Assembly (NCBI RefSeq): GCF_010894435.1
Contig: NZ_JAAIXZ010000028.1
Span: forward strand, 1 to 64,000
From: Pyxidicoccus trucidator
GTDB taxonomy: Bacteria > Myxococcota > Myxococcia > Myxococcales > Myxococcaceae
Direction: 5' to 3'
Length of the DNA: 64,000 bases
The notes beneath the pieces are model-generated. The model worked only from the letters and a program-made list of their open reading frames with translations, was not told the origin of the DNA and searched no databases. Of the stretch, positions 24,669 to 33,043 are shown one piece after another. Within the stretch, counting starts at the first letter, position 1. Every line of letters begins with the position of its first letter. The translations under genes were made by a program, and so were the position numbers.

Positions 24669-26006
24669 ATGGGTTCTTCGTTGGACCGACGCTCTCTGCT
24701 CCAAGCCAGTCTGGGTCTCACCGGTGGCCTCGCGCTGCTTCGCGCCAGGCCCGCTGACGCCTCACCGCGCCCCATGGCTGGCGTGCCGTCCGCGCCGGAG
24801 CGCAGGCCCTGGTACGAGCTGGGGTTGATGGCCGACCCCATCATGGACAGCCAGCTCCTGCACTTCCTGGCCGCGACCTACAGCGCCCAGGCGGACATCG
24901 GCGAGGTGCTCGACACCGCGAGCCGCATCGTCCCGGATGATGACTGGAGCTGGGCCACCGAGTGGGTTAGCACGGCCGACCGTCTGCGCGGAATGGGTGA
25001 CGCGAGTCGCGCCAGGGGACGCCGGTACAGTGCCGGCAATGCCTACCTGCGAGCCGCCAACTACTACCGCGCCGCCTTGATTCACCACCCCGAGCCGGGC
25101 CACCCGAGTGTGCTCGAGACGGGGCGCAAGGCCGTGGATGCGTACAACAAGGCCATTGCCCTGCTCGAGTTGCCCGCGGTCGCCGTGCGGATTCCGTACG
25201 AGGGCACGACGCTCCCCGGCTACTTCTTCCGCTCGCCCCGCGCCCGGGGCCGCGCGCCCCTGCTCATCTTCCAGCAGGGACGCGACGCCTGTCCCGAGGA
25301 GTCCAAGTATGTGATGGATGCCGCCCTGGAGCGGGGCTACCACTGCCTCATCGTCCACGCGCCCGGCCAGGGCATGGCCATCCGCGAGCAGGGGCTCACC
25401 TTCCGTCCCGACTGGGAGAAGGTCATCACCCCGGTCATCAACTTCGCCACGCGCATCTCGGGTGTGGACTCGGGGCGAATCGCCCTGCTGGGCTGGAGCA
25501 TGGGAGGCGCGCTCGTGCCGCGTGCCGCCGCATTCGAGCGGCGCATCAAGCTGCTCATTCCCAATCCCGGCGTCCTGAACTGGGGACAGTCCTCGTTCGA
25601 CCAGTTCAACATGTACTTCCCGGACATCATGCCGCTGCTCGATACGGACCCGCAGGCGTTCGACGCGGCGATGGCGCAGCTCATGGACGCGGTGTTCCTG
25701 TATCGCTGGTACATGCGGGACTCGATGTCCAAGCACGGTGCCAGCTCGCCGTCGGACCTGTTGTTCAAGCTCCGTGAGTTCAACAACGAGTCCGTCGTCC
25801 AGCGCATCCGCTGCCGCACGCTGGTGGTGGATGGCACCGCCGAGGCGTTCTCCGTGGGACAGGCGCGACTGCTCTTCGACGCCCTGACGTGTCCCAAGGA
25901 CTACCTGCTCTTCACCGAGGAGGACACCGGGCTCCTGCACTGCCAGGAAGCCGCGCAGGCCGTGGCCAACCACCGCATGTTCGACTGGTTCGACGAGTAC
26001 ATCTGA
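24669..26006 (+). CDS. Exported alpha/beta hydrolase (FrsA/DHPON-hydrolase-like)
   Basis: 445 residues; the ATG follows GAGAGG by nine bases. The N-terminus has a twin-arginine-like signal (DRRSLLQASLGLTGGLALL, cleaved after ADA). Residues ~50-170 are helical, followed by a hydrolase core: strand VRIPYEGTTLPGYFF, oxyanion region LLIFQQGRDACPEE, nucleophile elbow GWSMGGALV (Ser ~278), acid region LVVDGTAEAFSV and catalytic His in LLHCQEAAQ. The helical N-terminal domain plus core resembles 2,6-dihydroxypseudooxynicotine hydrolase and FrsA families, which use the extra helices as a lid. Substrate unknown. The leader contains a terminator-like hairpin. Confidence 0.85.
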   Translation: MGSSLDRRSLLQASLGLTGGLALLRARPADASPRPMAGVPSAPERRPWYELGLMADPIMDSQLLHFLAATYSAQADIGEVLDTASRIVPDDDWSWATEWVSTADRLRGMGDASRARGRRYSAGNAYLRAANYYRAALIHHPEPGHPSVLETGRKAVDAYNKAIALLELPAVAVRIPYEGTTLPGYFFRSPRARGRAPLLIFQQGRDACPEESKYVMDAALERGYHCLIVHAPGQGMAIREQGLTFRPDWEKVITPVINFATRISGVDSGRIALLGWSMGGALVPRAAAFERRIKLLIPNPGVLNWGQSSFDQFNMYFPDIMPLLDTDPQAFDAAMAQLMDAVFLYRWYMRDSMSKHGASSPSDLLFKLREFNNESVVQRIRCRTLVVDGTAEAFSVGQARLLFDALTCPKDYLLFTEEDTGLLHCQEAAQAVANHRMFDWFDEYI

Positions 26007-26040
26007 GCCGTGTCCGGAGGGCAGGTATTGGCGTCGCCAC

Positions 26041-26156
26041 ACTGCCTGGCTCGTCGACGGGCTCCAGGTCCTCGTCGAACGTGGGGTCCTGTTGCGCTCG
26101 TTGAGGATGACGCGCACCTTCTGGCCCACCCGGAAGCGGGGCTCTGGGAGCTTCAT
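26041..26156 (-). pseudogene. Remnant of a small gene, frameshifted and internally deleted
   Basis: From an ATG at 26156 the minus strand reads MKLPEPRFRVGQKVRVILNE, a sensible start for a small beta-barrel (SH3-like) protein. After about 22 codons the frame becomes nonsense, but a shift of frame then gives DPTFDEDLEPVDEPGS, which looks like the C-terminus of the same kind of protein. The middle seems to be lost. It sits between the hydrolase and the SitA-like toxin gene, as expected for debris at a toxin locus. The rest of 26007-26290 shows no gene. Confidence 0.4.
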
Positions 26157-26290
26157 GCCGCTGCCCTTGATGGGTGGGTCCTCTCGACTGACGTGTTAGG
26201 AGTGATTCCTCCACCTTCAAGGTTGGTGTGAATGGAGCTCCAAGCGTCGTCCTCGGCTTGCCTGTGCCTCTCTGGCGTCACGATGCTCTC

Positions 26291-27787
26291 ATGAGTGCGG
26301 AACCGGGCGTGACACTCCACCGGGTCGGTGCCGTTCTCATGGTGCTGCTGACCGCTTGCGGCGCCGCTTCGCATGTTCCTCGCCAGGCCTGGGACGACCG
26401 CGAAGCAGGACCCCAGGCTTCCCGGTACTCACTGAGCATCTTCTCGCCACGCACCTCGCACGTCGAGCCGGTGGAGTTGGATGATGACGACTTCACTGAG
26501 GCCGTGGCGAGGTTGACGCGCGAGGCTCGCCCCACGGCGTTGCCGCGGGAATCCGCCAGGCGGCTGTTCGCCCGGGAGGCGGACGGTGGGCTTCCAGCGC
26601 ACAAGACGGGAGGTCCCCTCATCCGGATGGCATCCCTGGAAGTGGCAGGCCGTGCCTCCCAGTCGGAAGCGGAGCTGACGCGCGAGTACCTGCGCTGGTG
26701 CGTCCGGACTCAGGGCGGCGGTGACTGCCTGAGCCTGCTGGTAGATGGCCCCACGGTGCGCGGTGACGACAGGTACGCGCTGGCCCTGGCGATCTCCCTG
26801 GGCTCGGTGCTGGGAGAGACGAAGGAGGCGCTGAAGGGCATGGTGCAGCCCTCCGCGGTGCTGTCCATGCTGGTCTGGACAGCCACCGTGTACCTGCTGC
26901 TGTGGGCATTGCCCGACCCGCTCTCGAAGGGACTCGCGGCCGGGCTGACGGTGGCCCTGCTGGCCTGGCTGGGCGTGGACACGGTGTGGAGCCTGATGCG
27001 GGGCTGGGTGCGGCTGGTGGAGGAGGCCGACCGTGCCACCACTTTCGAGGGCTTGAGCACCGCCGGAGAGAAGTTCGGCCGGGTGATGGGAGAGAACACC
27101 GCACGAGTACTGGTGCTGGTGGCCACGGCGGCCCTGGGGGGCTCGGCGACGAAGCTGGCGCAGAGGGTGCCCAAGCTGCCTGGGTTCACGCAGGCGGCGG
27201 TGCAGGCCGAGGCGCAGGGCGGGGTGCGACTCGCGACGCTGGCCGAGGTGGAGACGGTGGCGGCCTCGTCCGAGGGCACGTTCTCGGTCTTGACCCGGAG
27301 CCCGGGGCGTCAGGCCGCCGGGGCGTCAGCGGAGGCAGAGGTCGCAGCCACTACCGTCATCCGGCACCAGGGCGGAAACCGGCAGGTGGTCATCAACGAT
27401 CAGCGCTGGCACGTGCCCGCGAACAAGTCGCTGAAGGAGATTCCGGCGACAGACCCGGTGGGAGATCAGCTTCAGGCCGCAGCGGCTCGCGGAGCCGAGC
27501 GTTGGAGGTCGCGAGGGCCGGAGGGCGATGAGCTTGCGGCAATCGAGCAAGCCACGTCGCAAGGTAAGGCGTGGCTGGCGCGCTTGTTGGAGCGTCAGTC
27601 CAGGGGACGCTTCGTGGAGAGAGAGCTTCGGAAGCAGTTTCCGGAGCTCCGCTGGAGCCGGACAGGAGTCGACGCCGTTGATCCAGCCACCGGGTACAGA
27701 TACGAAGTTCTCTCCGGGACCGAGTCCAACCTCGCCCTGCATGGGCAGCGCATGGCGGACTCCTTGTTCCGAATGGTCACGTTCTGA
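26291..27787 (+). CDS. SitA5-like polymorphic toxin lipoprotein
   Basis: 498 residues; the ATG at 26291 starts a lipoprotein signal (lipobox LTAC). Residues ~25-160 are a soluble charged region with two conserved-looking cysteines (WCVRTQGGGDC). Then come two or three membrane-type segments (~190-208, 213-235 and 270-288; MLVWTATVYLLLWALPD, GLTVALLAWLGVDTVWSL), then the C-terminal toxin part (~350-498) ending GVDAVDPATGYRYEVLSG and a helix. The whole plan matches SitA toxins of Myxococcus, which move between kin by TraAB outer membrane exchange. The C-terminus may be a nuclease-like fold; its activity is unproven. Ribosome binding site weak. Confidence 0.72.
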   Translation: MSAEPGVTLHRVGAVLMVLLTACGAASHVPRQAWDDREAGPQASRYSLSIFSPRTSHVEPVELDDDDFTEAVARLTREARPTALPRESARRLFAREADGGLPAHKTGGPLIRMASLEVAGRASQSEAELTREYLRWCVRTQGGGDCLSLLVDGPTVRGDDRYALALAISLGSVLGETKEALKGMVQPSAVLSMLVWTATVYLLLWALPDPLSKGLAAGLTVALLAWLGVDTVWSLMRGWVRLVEEADRATTFEGLSTAGEKFGRVMGENTARVLVLVATAALGGSATKLAQRVPKLPGFTQAAVQAEAQGGVRLATLAEVETVAASSEGTFSVLTRSPGRQAAGASAEAEVAATTVIRHQGGNRQVVINDQRWHVPANKSLKEIPATDPVGDQLQAAAARGAERWRSRGPEGDELAAIEQATSQGKAWLARLLERQSRGRFVERELRKQFPELRWSRTGVDAVDPATGYRYEVLSGTESNLALHGQRMADSLFRMVTF

Positions 27788-27810
27788 GCAGATCTGCGAG
27801 CCGATACACG

Positions 27811-28404
27811 ATGATTCAGTACCGCGACACGGAACTCGAAAATGAGCGGCTCGAGCTGAACAGCAAGACCGAGCACTATTACCTCGGTCATCACCTCACC
27901 CTAAGGAACTGCACCCTCGTCATCGGAGTGCCCGCGAGCGCGCTGACCATTGCCAGGACGCGTCTCATCGACTGCACCATCGAGGTGAAGAAACAACTGA
28001 AGCATTTCCCCTGGGACGGAGTCTTCTTGAAAGGCTGTCGCTTCACGGGCGTGCTTACCGGCTGCGACTTCGGACGCTGGCCCGACTCGGAAGAGGGTGG
28101 CATCGAAGGTGGCGACTTCACGGGCGCGCAGCTGGAGGGCTGCCGCTTCATCGGCTGCGACGTAAGCTCCCTGAAGTTCCCCGCGTGGCCGTGCTTCACC
28201 CTCCTGAACCCCGCGCAGAGGAGCCACGAGCTGGCCGCCGTGCAATGGCCAGGTCAGCTCGGAGTCGTGGCGAGGACCTTCTCCAAGTACCCATCGTCCA
28301 CGGCGGCCGTGACGTTCTCCGCGACGAAGCTCGCCCGGGAGTTCGGCACCACGGAAGAGGACATCCGCGCCGTGCTGGACCGGCTGGACGGCGTAAAGCT
28401 GTAA
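27811..28404 (+). CDS. Pentapeptide-repeat-like protein, putative immunity protein for the SitA-like toxin
   Basis: 197 residues, 23 bases after the toxin gene and on the same strand. No signal peptide, so cytoplasmic. Residues ~28-130 show the A(D/N)LxG-type coil pattern in irregular form (LKGCRFTGVLTGCDFG, IEGGDFTGAQLEGCRFIGCD), giving a right-handed beta helix; a helical C-terminal part follows (FGTTEEDIRAVLDRLD). SitI immunity proteins are encoded directly after their toxins and are highly variable, so the position is the main evidence for the role. GC content is slightly lower than in neighbouring genes. Confidence 0.65.
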   Translation: MIQYRDTELENERLELNSKTEHYYLGHHLTLRNCTLVIGVPASALTIARTRLIDCTIEVKKQLKHFPWDGVFLKGCRFTGVLTGCDFGRWPDSEEGGIEGGDFTGAQLEGCRFIGCDVSSLKFPAWPCFTLLNPAQRSHELAAVQWPGQLGVVARTFSKYPSSTAAVTFSATKLAREFGTTEEDIRAVLDRLDGVKL

Positions 28405-28431
28405 CGAGCCTGGCCCCTGGCCCGTTGCTCC

Positions 28432-29607
28432 TCAGAACATGTGCCCGAACGTCAAATACAGGCGCCGCTTCCCGGACTCCGTGGAGCGCGCGTAGTCGAT
28501 GCGCACCACCGCGGCTCTCCGGGCCAGCCGCACGCCGCCGCCGATGCCCGGGTGCCACTCGTACCACTTGCCGTCCGGCACGCCCGGGTGCCACACGCGC
28601 CCGAAGTCCATGAACACCACCGCGCCCAACCGCATGTCCTGGCCGAACACCTTCAGGTTCGCCGCCTGGAAGCGCAGCTCCGTGTTGCTGAACGCCTTGA
28701 TGTTCCCCGAGAAGCGGTTGCGCTCAATCCCGCGCACACTGCTCATCCCGCCGACGCCCTCCGTCACGTTGACGCCGCCCGTGTTGCTCCACTCGTAGAA
28801 CGGCACGTCGCCAAACAGCATGTCCAGCGTCAGCCGGTGCGCCAGCGTCAGCCGTGAGGACAGCTTGAGGTAGCGCCGCTCGCTCAGGGTGATGCCCACG
28901 TAGTGGTACCGGCTGCCCGTCGCTGTGCCAGACACGCGCAGCGCCAATTCCTCCACGCCGCCCACCGTCGGGTCCGACTCGTCGTCACGCGTGTCCCACA
29001 TCACGCCCGCCAGCAGCTGCCCCGTGGAGCCGCCTTCGATGCCGAGCGGCTTGTCCTGCCCGAGCTTGGACGTCTCGTACGCGTCCACGCTCGTGTGTCG
29101 CCACCCGTACCCCACATACGACTGGAGCGGATGCGTGTCGCCGCAGGGCCGCCCTCGCAGGCGCACCCAGAAGCCCGGCGAGCCCTTGTCGAAGTTGTAC
29201 CGGGGGTCGTTCTCGTCGCCGCGGAAGTCCGGGGCGGACTTGTTGCCCGCGCCGAAGAACGGGCTGCGCATCTCCCGTCGGTACTCCAGCCGGCCCTCCA
29301 GCCGCATCGGGCCCAGCAGCTGCGGCCCGTCGTAGCGCAGGTAGTGGTTCTGCACGCCGCGGCTGCTGAAGAACACCTGCGCGCCCAGGGCGTGCGCGTA
29401 CGGCGCCTTCCCCGGGGCGTACAGGTACATGCCTCCCACGCCGCCGTAACCGAACCCATGGTCCGAGTTGAAGCTCACCAGCGGCAGGGCAATCGCGTCG
29501 ACTCCGGATTCCTTCTTCGCGGGGGGAAGCCCGGGCGCGGGCTGCGGCGGTGGCACCACCGGGGCAGCACTCAGGCTGGCGAGCAGGACGACTGCGGGAA
29601 TGAGCAT
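28432..29607 (-). CDS. Omp85-family (BamA/TamA-type) outer membrane barrel protein
   Basis: 391 residues with a signal peptide (cleaved near LSAAP) and a Pro-rich linker, then a 16-strand Omp85-type barrel and no POTRA domains. Barrel features: FGYGGVGGMYLYAP, WDTRDDESDPTVGG, SSVRGIERNRFSGN (the VRG-like surface-antigen motif of loop 6) and the final strand LYLTFGHMF ending in aromatic Phe. POTRA-less members include patatin-linked and stand-alone surface antigens. It is convergent with the immunity gene and divergent from the phosphodiesterase gene. Cargo or role unknown. Confidence 0.83.
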   Translation of the reverse strand: MLIPAVVLLASLSAAPVVPPPQPAPGLPPAKKESGVDAIALPLVSFNSDHGFGYGGVGGMYLYAPGKAPYAHALGAQVFFSSRGVQNHYLRYDGPQLLGPMRLEGRLEYRREMRSPFFGAGNKSAPDFRGDENDPRYNFDKGSPGFWVRLRGRPCGDTHPLQSYVGYGWRHTSVDAYETSKLGQDKPLGIEGGSTGQLLAGVMWDTRDDESDPTVGGVEELALRVSGTATGSRYHYVGITLSERRYLKLSSRLTLAHRLTLDMLFGDVPFYEWSNTGGVNVTEGVGGMSSVRGIERNRFSGNIKAFSNTELRFQAANLKVFGQDMRLGAVVFMDFGRVWHPGVPDGKWYEWHPGIGGGVRLARRAAVVRIDYARSTESGKRRLYLTFGHMF

Positions 29608-29761
29608 TGGGGACCGCTCTGACGTCTCAGCCGGGCAAAAACATCCCGAGGGTGTGAGCGGCCCAGGCCGCCTGCCTACCCACCAGCAGACCTGGCTGCC
29701 GGCGAAGGCGAGCGGCCTCCCGAGTGCTCATCTTGGCTCGCGGGGGAGGGGAGGCGTCAAC

Positions 29762-31348
29762 GTGAGCGGTGTCATCACCCCAGCGATGCACATGTGGGCC
29801 AATGGCCTCGTGCGCCGGATTGGCCGGAAGGTGCCGCCCGCATCACAGCGCCGGCCCAGGAACGTGGTCATCGTCCACCTCGATGGTGTCCCGAAGACCC
29901 TCCTGGACGAGGCGATTGTTGCCGGGCGGATGCCCTTCTTCGCGAGCCTCGTCCGCTCTGGCGCCTTTCACCTGGAAGACGCGTTCTGGGGTGCACCCAC
30001 GTCCACGCCCTACTTCCAGGCGGGGCTGCTGTACGGGATGCGCCACTCCAACCTGCCCGCGTACTCCTGGTACGACCGCGAGCTGGGACGCGAGGTGCGG
30101 ATGAACGCTCCTTCGGACGCGCGGGAAGTCGACGAGCGCCTGCGCGGTGCGGGGCGCACCAGCCTGCTGGACGGCGGCGGACACGGGTACTTCTCGCTGT
30201 TCCGTGCAGGCGCGGACAACGCGCTCAGCATGAGCACGCTGGCCAGCTTCAAGCAGATGGCGCGCTCCTTCTCCTACGAGATGATGGGCGTGTCCGCGGC
30301 GCGCACGCGAGGCACCTTCTCCTATCTGCGCACGCTGGGCATGGACACGTGGCACGCGGCGCGCGAGGTGCGGCACTGGGCGCGCTCCCTCCAGGACTGG
30401 CGCCACGAGCAGGGCTTCCTCTTGAGCCGCGTGCTCCTCCAGCGGTTGGGCTGGAGCTTCGCGCACACCAAGGCGCTGGTGGACATGGTGCGGGGCGTGC
30501 CCGCCATCTACCTCGTCTATGGCAACTACGACGAGGTGGCCCACCGGCGCGGGCCCCGCTCGCCGCTGGCGCTCGAAGAGCTGCACCGCGTGGACACGTA
30601 CCTCTCGGAGCTGTACGCGGTGGCGCGCACCGTGGAGCGGCCCTACGACGTCATCATCCTCTCCGACCACGGGCACGTGGACAGCCTGCCCCTGGAGCAG
30701 CGCCAGGGCCGGCGCCTGGCGCAGTGGCTGCTGGAGGGCGAAGTCCCCGGGCCGCTGTCCGAGGACCTGGCGCGAGGACTCTGTGACGGCCGCCCACGCC
30801 CCGCGCCGGACACCACGCCGCGCGCGCCCTTCACTCCCGTGGTCATGGAGTGCGGCAACTTCGCCCACGTGTACCTCTCCGGAGAGCGCCAGCCGCTGGA
30901 GGCGCGGGAGCTGCTGGCGCGGCACCCGGACGTGCTCGCACGTGTGACGCGGAGCCCGGAGATTGGAATCGTCGCGGTAAGGCGGGGCAGCTCGGCGGTG
31001 GCGCTGGTGAAGGGCGGCGTGTACGGCCCGGATGAGCTGGACCGCGCCCCGCTGTCCCCTGAGTTCAGCAGGCGCGCGGTGGCGGAGTTCCTCCGCGTGC
31101 TGCCGTCCATGACGACGGCGGGAGACGTGGTGCTCTTCGGCGAGGCGGTGCAGCGCGGCGGCACCGTGGGCTTCGCCTGGGAGTTCGGCTCGCACGGTGG
31201 GGTGACGCGCACGGAGGCCAACAGCCTGGTGGCCTGGCCCGCGAATGCTCCGGTGGACCTGTCCGGGCTGAGCCACTGCGTGCAGCTCCACGAGCGACTG
31301 GCGGAGACGTACCTGGACCCGGCGCCCCCCCTCAGGTTGGTGCTGTGA
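29762..31348 (+). CDS. Alkaline phosphatase superfamily protein (phosphodiesterase/pyrophosphatase-like)
   Basis: 528 residues from a GTG at 29762, chosen for the strong GGGGAGGGGAGG site seven bases upstream. The catalytic core is clear: first metal Asp in VVIVHLDGVP (~residue 41), the nucleophile Thr region APTSTPYFQAG (~78-88), metal ligands in YGNYDEVAH and ILSDHGH, and a late His in FGSHGG. This is the set of the type I phosphodiesterase/nucleotide pyrophosphatase branch. No signal peptide or membrane helix is obvious. It overlaps the next gene by four bases, so the two act together, perhaps on a lipid-linked phosphate. Confidence 0.85.
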   Translation: MSGVITPAMHMWANGLVRRIGRKVPPASQRRPRNVVIVHLDGVPKTLLDEAIVAGRMPFFASLVRSGAFHLEDAFWGAPTSTPYFQAGLLYGMRHSNLPAYSWYDRELGREVRMNAPSDAREVDERLRGAGRTSLLDGGGHGYFSLFRAGADNALSMSTLASFKQMARSFSYEMMGVSAARTRGTFSYLRTLGMDTWHAAREVRHWARSLQDWRHEQGFLLSRVLLQRLGWSFAHTKALVDMVRGVPAIYLVYGNYDEVAHRRGPRSPLALEELHRVDTYLSELYAVARTVERPYDVIILSDHGHVDSLPLEQRQGRRLAQWLLEGEVPGPLSEDLARGLCDGRPRPAPDTTPRAPFTPVVMECGNFAHVYLSGERQPLEARELLARHPDVLARVTRSPEIGIVAVRRGSSAVALVKGGVYGPDELDRAPLSPEFSRRAVAEFLRVLPSMTTAGDVVLFGEAVQRGGTVGFAWEFGSHGGVTRTEANSLVAWPANAPVDLSGLSHCVQLHERLAETYLDPAPPLRLVL

Positions 31349-32427
31349 AGGGGCGCGGACAGGGCGGGCGGGCCCTTCTCAAGGTGCTGCTGGCGGTGTT
31401 CGGCCTGGGGCTGTCCGTCGTCCTGCTGTCCACGGCCTTCTTCAAGTGGAACCTGCAAGGCACGGGGCCGCTGCTCCAGCCGCGCTTCCCGCTGGACGAG
31501 TTCGTGAGGGACCTCCCCGGCCACCTCGTGTGGCTGCTGCCCTTCTTCCTGCTGCAGGCGTCCGTGATTCCGCTGCGCGCGGTGCAGTGGCAGAGCACCC
31601 TGCGCCGGCCGGTGCCGCTGAAGGAGCGCTACCACCTGGTGGCGATTGGCGCCTTCGTCCACAACGCGCTGCCGGGGAAGCTGGGCGACGTCATGCGCTC
31701 GTTCCTCCTGTCGCGCACCCAGCGCATCCCCTTCCTGCGCTGCCTGGGCTCGGTGGGCGTGTGCAAGCTGATGGAGTTCGCCGCGCTGATGCTGCTGGTC
31801 TCCGTGTCCCTGCTGGGCCCCTTCGGCGCGACGCTGTCCCGCTTCGAGGGCGAGCTGAAGGTGGCCGTCTCCCTGTGCGTGGGGCTGGTGGCCCTGGTGG
31901 TGCTGCTGGCGCACTGGTCCGCTCCGCTCGCGCACTGGCTGCACCGGCGCCACAAGCTGCCCCGGCTGGAGGGCTTCCTCCACCACGTCAGCGATGGCCT
32001 GGGCACCGCCCGCTCCTTCATCGGCATGGCCCGGGTGTTCGCCTTCTCCGTGGGCCCGGTGCTGGCATCCGCGCTGGCCTACGGCCTGGCCCTGCACGGC
32101 ATCGGTATCAGCGGGGGACTCTTCGCCGGAGCCGTCGTCCTGGGCGCCATCTCCCTGGGCCAGTCGCTCCCCGGGGTGCCGGCGGGCCTGGGGCTCTACT
32201 ACTTCGTCACCAGCTGGGCCGCCCGCAGCCTGGGCGCCACGCCGGAGGACGCCGCGGCCTTCGCCACGCTCACCCACCTGGGCACCGTCATCAGCCAGGT
32301 GGGCGTGGGCGCCGTCTCCGTGCACCTGCGGAAGATCCGCATCCGGGATTTGCGCAAGGGAGGCAGCCTGGCGCGCGAGGCCGCGCAGCACGTGGCCCAT
32401 GACTCCGTGGAGCCCGCGCCGCCCTGA
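31345..32427 (+). CDS. Lysylphosphatidylglycerol synthase-type (UPF0104/COG0392) membrane protein
   Basis: 360 residues from a GTG overlapping the previous stop (GTGA). Eight or so membrane segments, with family signatures FVHNALPGKLGDVMRSFLLS (residues ~103-122), GVCKLMEFAALMLLVSVSL and LGQSLPGVPAGLGLYYFV near the C-terminus. The family covers the flippase half of MprF and similar proteins in lipid or polyprenyl-sugar pathways. There is no aminoacyl transferase domain, so it is a translocase-like form. Coupling with a phosphodiesterase suggests joint handling of a lipid-phosphate or glycolipid. Substrate not known. Confidence 0.85.
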   Translation: MKGRGQGGRALLKVLLAVFGLGLSVVLLSTAFFKWNLQGTGPLLQPRFPLDEFVRDLPGHLVWLLPFFLLQASVIPLRAVQWQSTLRRPVPLKERYHLVAIGAFVHNALPGKLGDVMRSFLLSRTQRIPFLRCLGSVGVCKLMEFAALMLLVSVSLLGPFGATLSRFEGELKVAVSLCVGLVALVVLLAHWSAPLAHWLHRRHKLPRLEGFLHHVSDGLGTARSFIGMARVFAFSVGPVLASALAYGLALHGIGISGGLFAGAVVLGAISLGQSLPGVPAGLGLYYFVTSWAARSLGATPEDAAAFATLTHLGTVISQVGVGAVSVHLRKIRIRDLRKGGSLAREAAQHVAHDSVEPAPP

Positions 32428-32457
32428 GGCGTCGAAGCAGGACTCCTGAAAAGCGAA

Positions 32458-32489
32458 AAGGGGCCCCGGTTCGGAAACCGGGACCCCTT
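32458..32489 (-). terminator. Strong intrinsic terminator, best for the tRNA gene
   Basis: AAGGGG + CCCGGTT pairs with AACCGGG + CCCCTT (32458-32489) with one C/A mismatch and a four-base loop. Read on the minus strand it is followed by CTTTTCGCTTTTC. It may also end the plus-strand membrane protein gene. Confidence 0.75.
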
Positions 32490-32499
32490 ATCAACTTCA

Positions 32500-32583
32500 T
32501 GCCCAGGAGAGGACTCGAACCTCCATGCCCTTGCAGGCGCTAGACCCTGAATCTAGTGTGTCTACCAATTCCACCACCTGGGC
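32500..32583 (-). tRNA. tRNA-Leu, anticodon CAG
   Basis: 84 bases on the minus strand. The acceptor stem GCCCAGG/CCTGGGC closes the cloverleaf, with A as discriminator base. The anticodon arm CTAGA-TTCAGGG-TCTAG gives anticodon CAG, for CUG leucine codons, which dominate in this genome. A long variable arm and a T arm containing GGTTCGAGTCC follow, as in class II tRNAs. CCA is not encoded. Confidence 0.95.
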
Positions 32584-32619
32584 GGGTGGGGCTGTGCTGC
32601 CGTGCTGCGATGGGCGAGA

Positions 32620-32648
32620 CGTATAAAGATCCTGCCTCGCCCCGTCAA
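32620..32648 (-). promoter_or_regulatory. Sigma-70 promoter for tRNA-Leu
   Basis: On the minus strand TTGACG (complement of 32643-32648), a 17-base spacer and TATACG (complement of 32620-32625). The tRNA starts 37 bases after the -10 element. Confidence 0.55.
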
Positions 32649-32664
32649 GCACTACGTAACAACC

Positions 32665-33042
32665 CTACTTCTTCAGCGGCCATTTCCCCTCGGCCTCCAG
32701 CGTGCGGCGGAGGGCGGGGTTCTCGTCCATGAAGGCGGTGAGGGACTCCTCGGTAATCTCCACCAGGATGTCCTCGCCGCCCAGCTCCGTCTGGCAGCTC
32801 AACCGGGAGTACGGGCGGACGTCGAACCCCATGTCCAGGCGGTCCGCCTCCGCGTCCGTCTGCTCGCTCAGCGAGTCGAGGCCCTTGCGCACCCAGATAT
32901 GGCAGGTGGAGCAGGCACAGACGCCGCCACAGCTGTGCCCCACCTGAGCGCCGCAGTGCTCGGCCGCGTCCAGCAGGGTGGTGCCCGTGGGCACGTCGGC
33001 GCTGACCTCGGCCAGGGGGCTCTTGAAGGTCACCTTCGGCAC
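32665..33042 (-). CDS. fdx: ISC-type 2Fe-2S ferredoxin
   Basis: 125 residues from a GTG one base after the hscA stop region. An adrenodoxin-type ferredoxin that supplies electrons for Fe-S cluster assembly. Cluster ligands are Cys38, Cys44, Cys47 and Cys83 (SCGGVCACSTC and LSCQTEL), the C-x5-C-x2-C...C spacing of Fdx. An extra Cys42 lies within the loop. Last gene of the isc operon; normal length. Confidence 0.93.
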   Translation of the reverse strand: MPKVTFKSPLAEVSADVPTGTTLLDAAEHCGAQVGHSCGGVCACSTCHIWVRKGLDSLSEQTDAEADRLDMGFDVRPYSRLSCQTELGGEDILVEITEESLTAFMDENPALRRTLEAEGKWPLKK

Positions 33043-33043
33043 G

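Noticed and set aside
32500-32583. tRNA-Leu as a genomic island attachment site
   Set aside because: No integrase gene and no repeat of the tRNA 3-prime end was seen in the window; flanking genes look like core genes.
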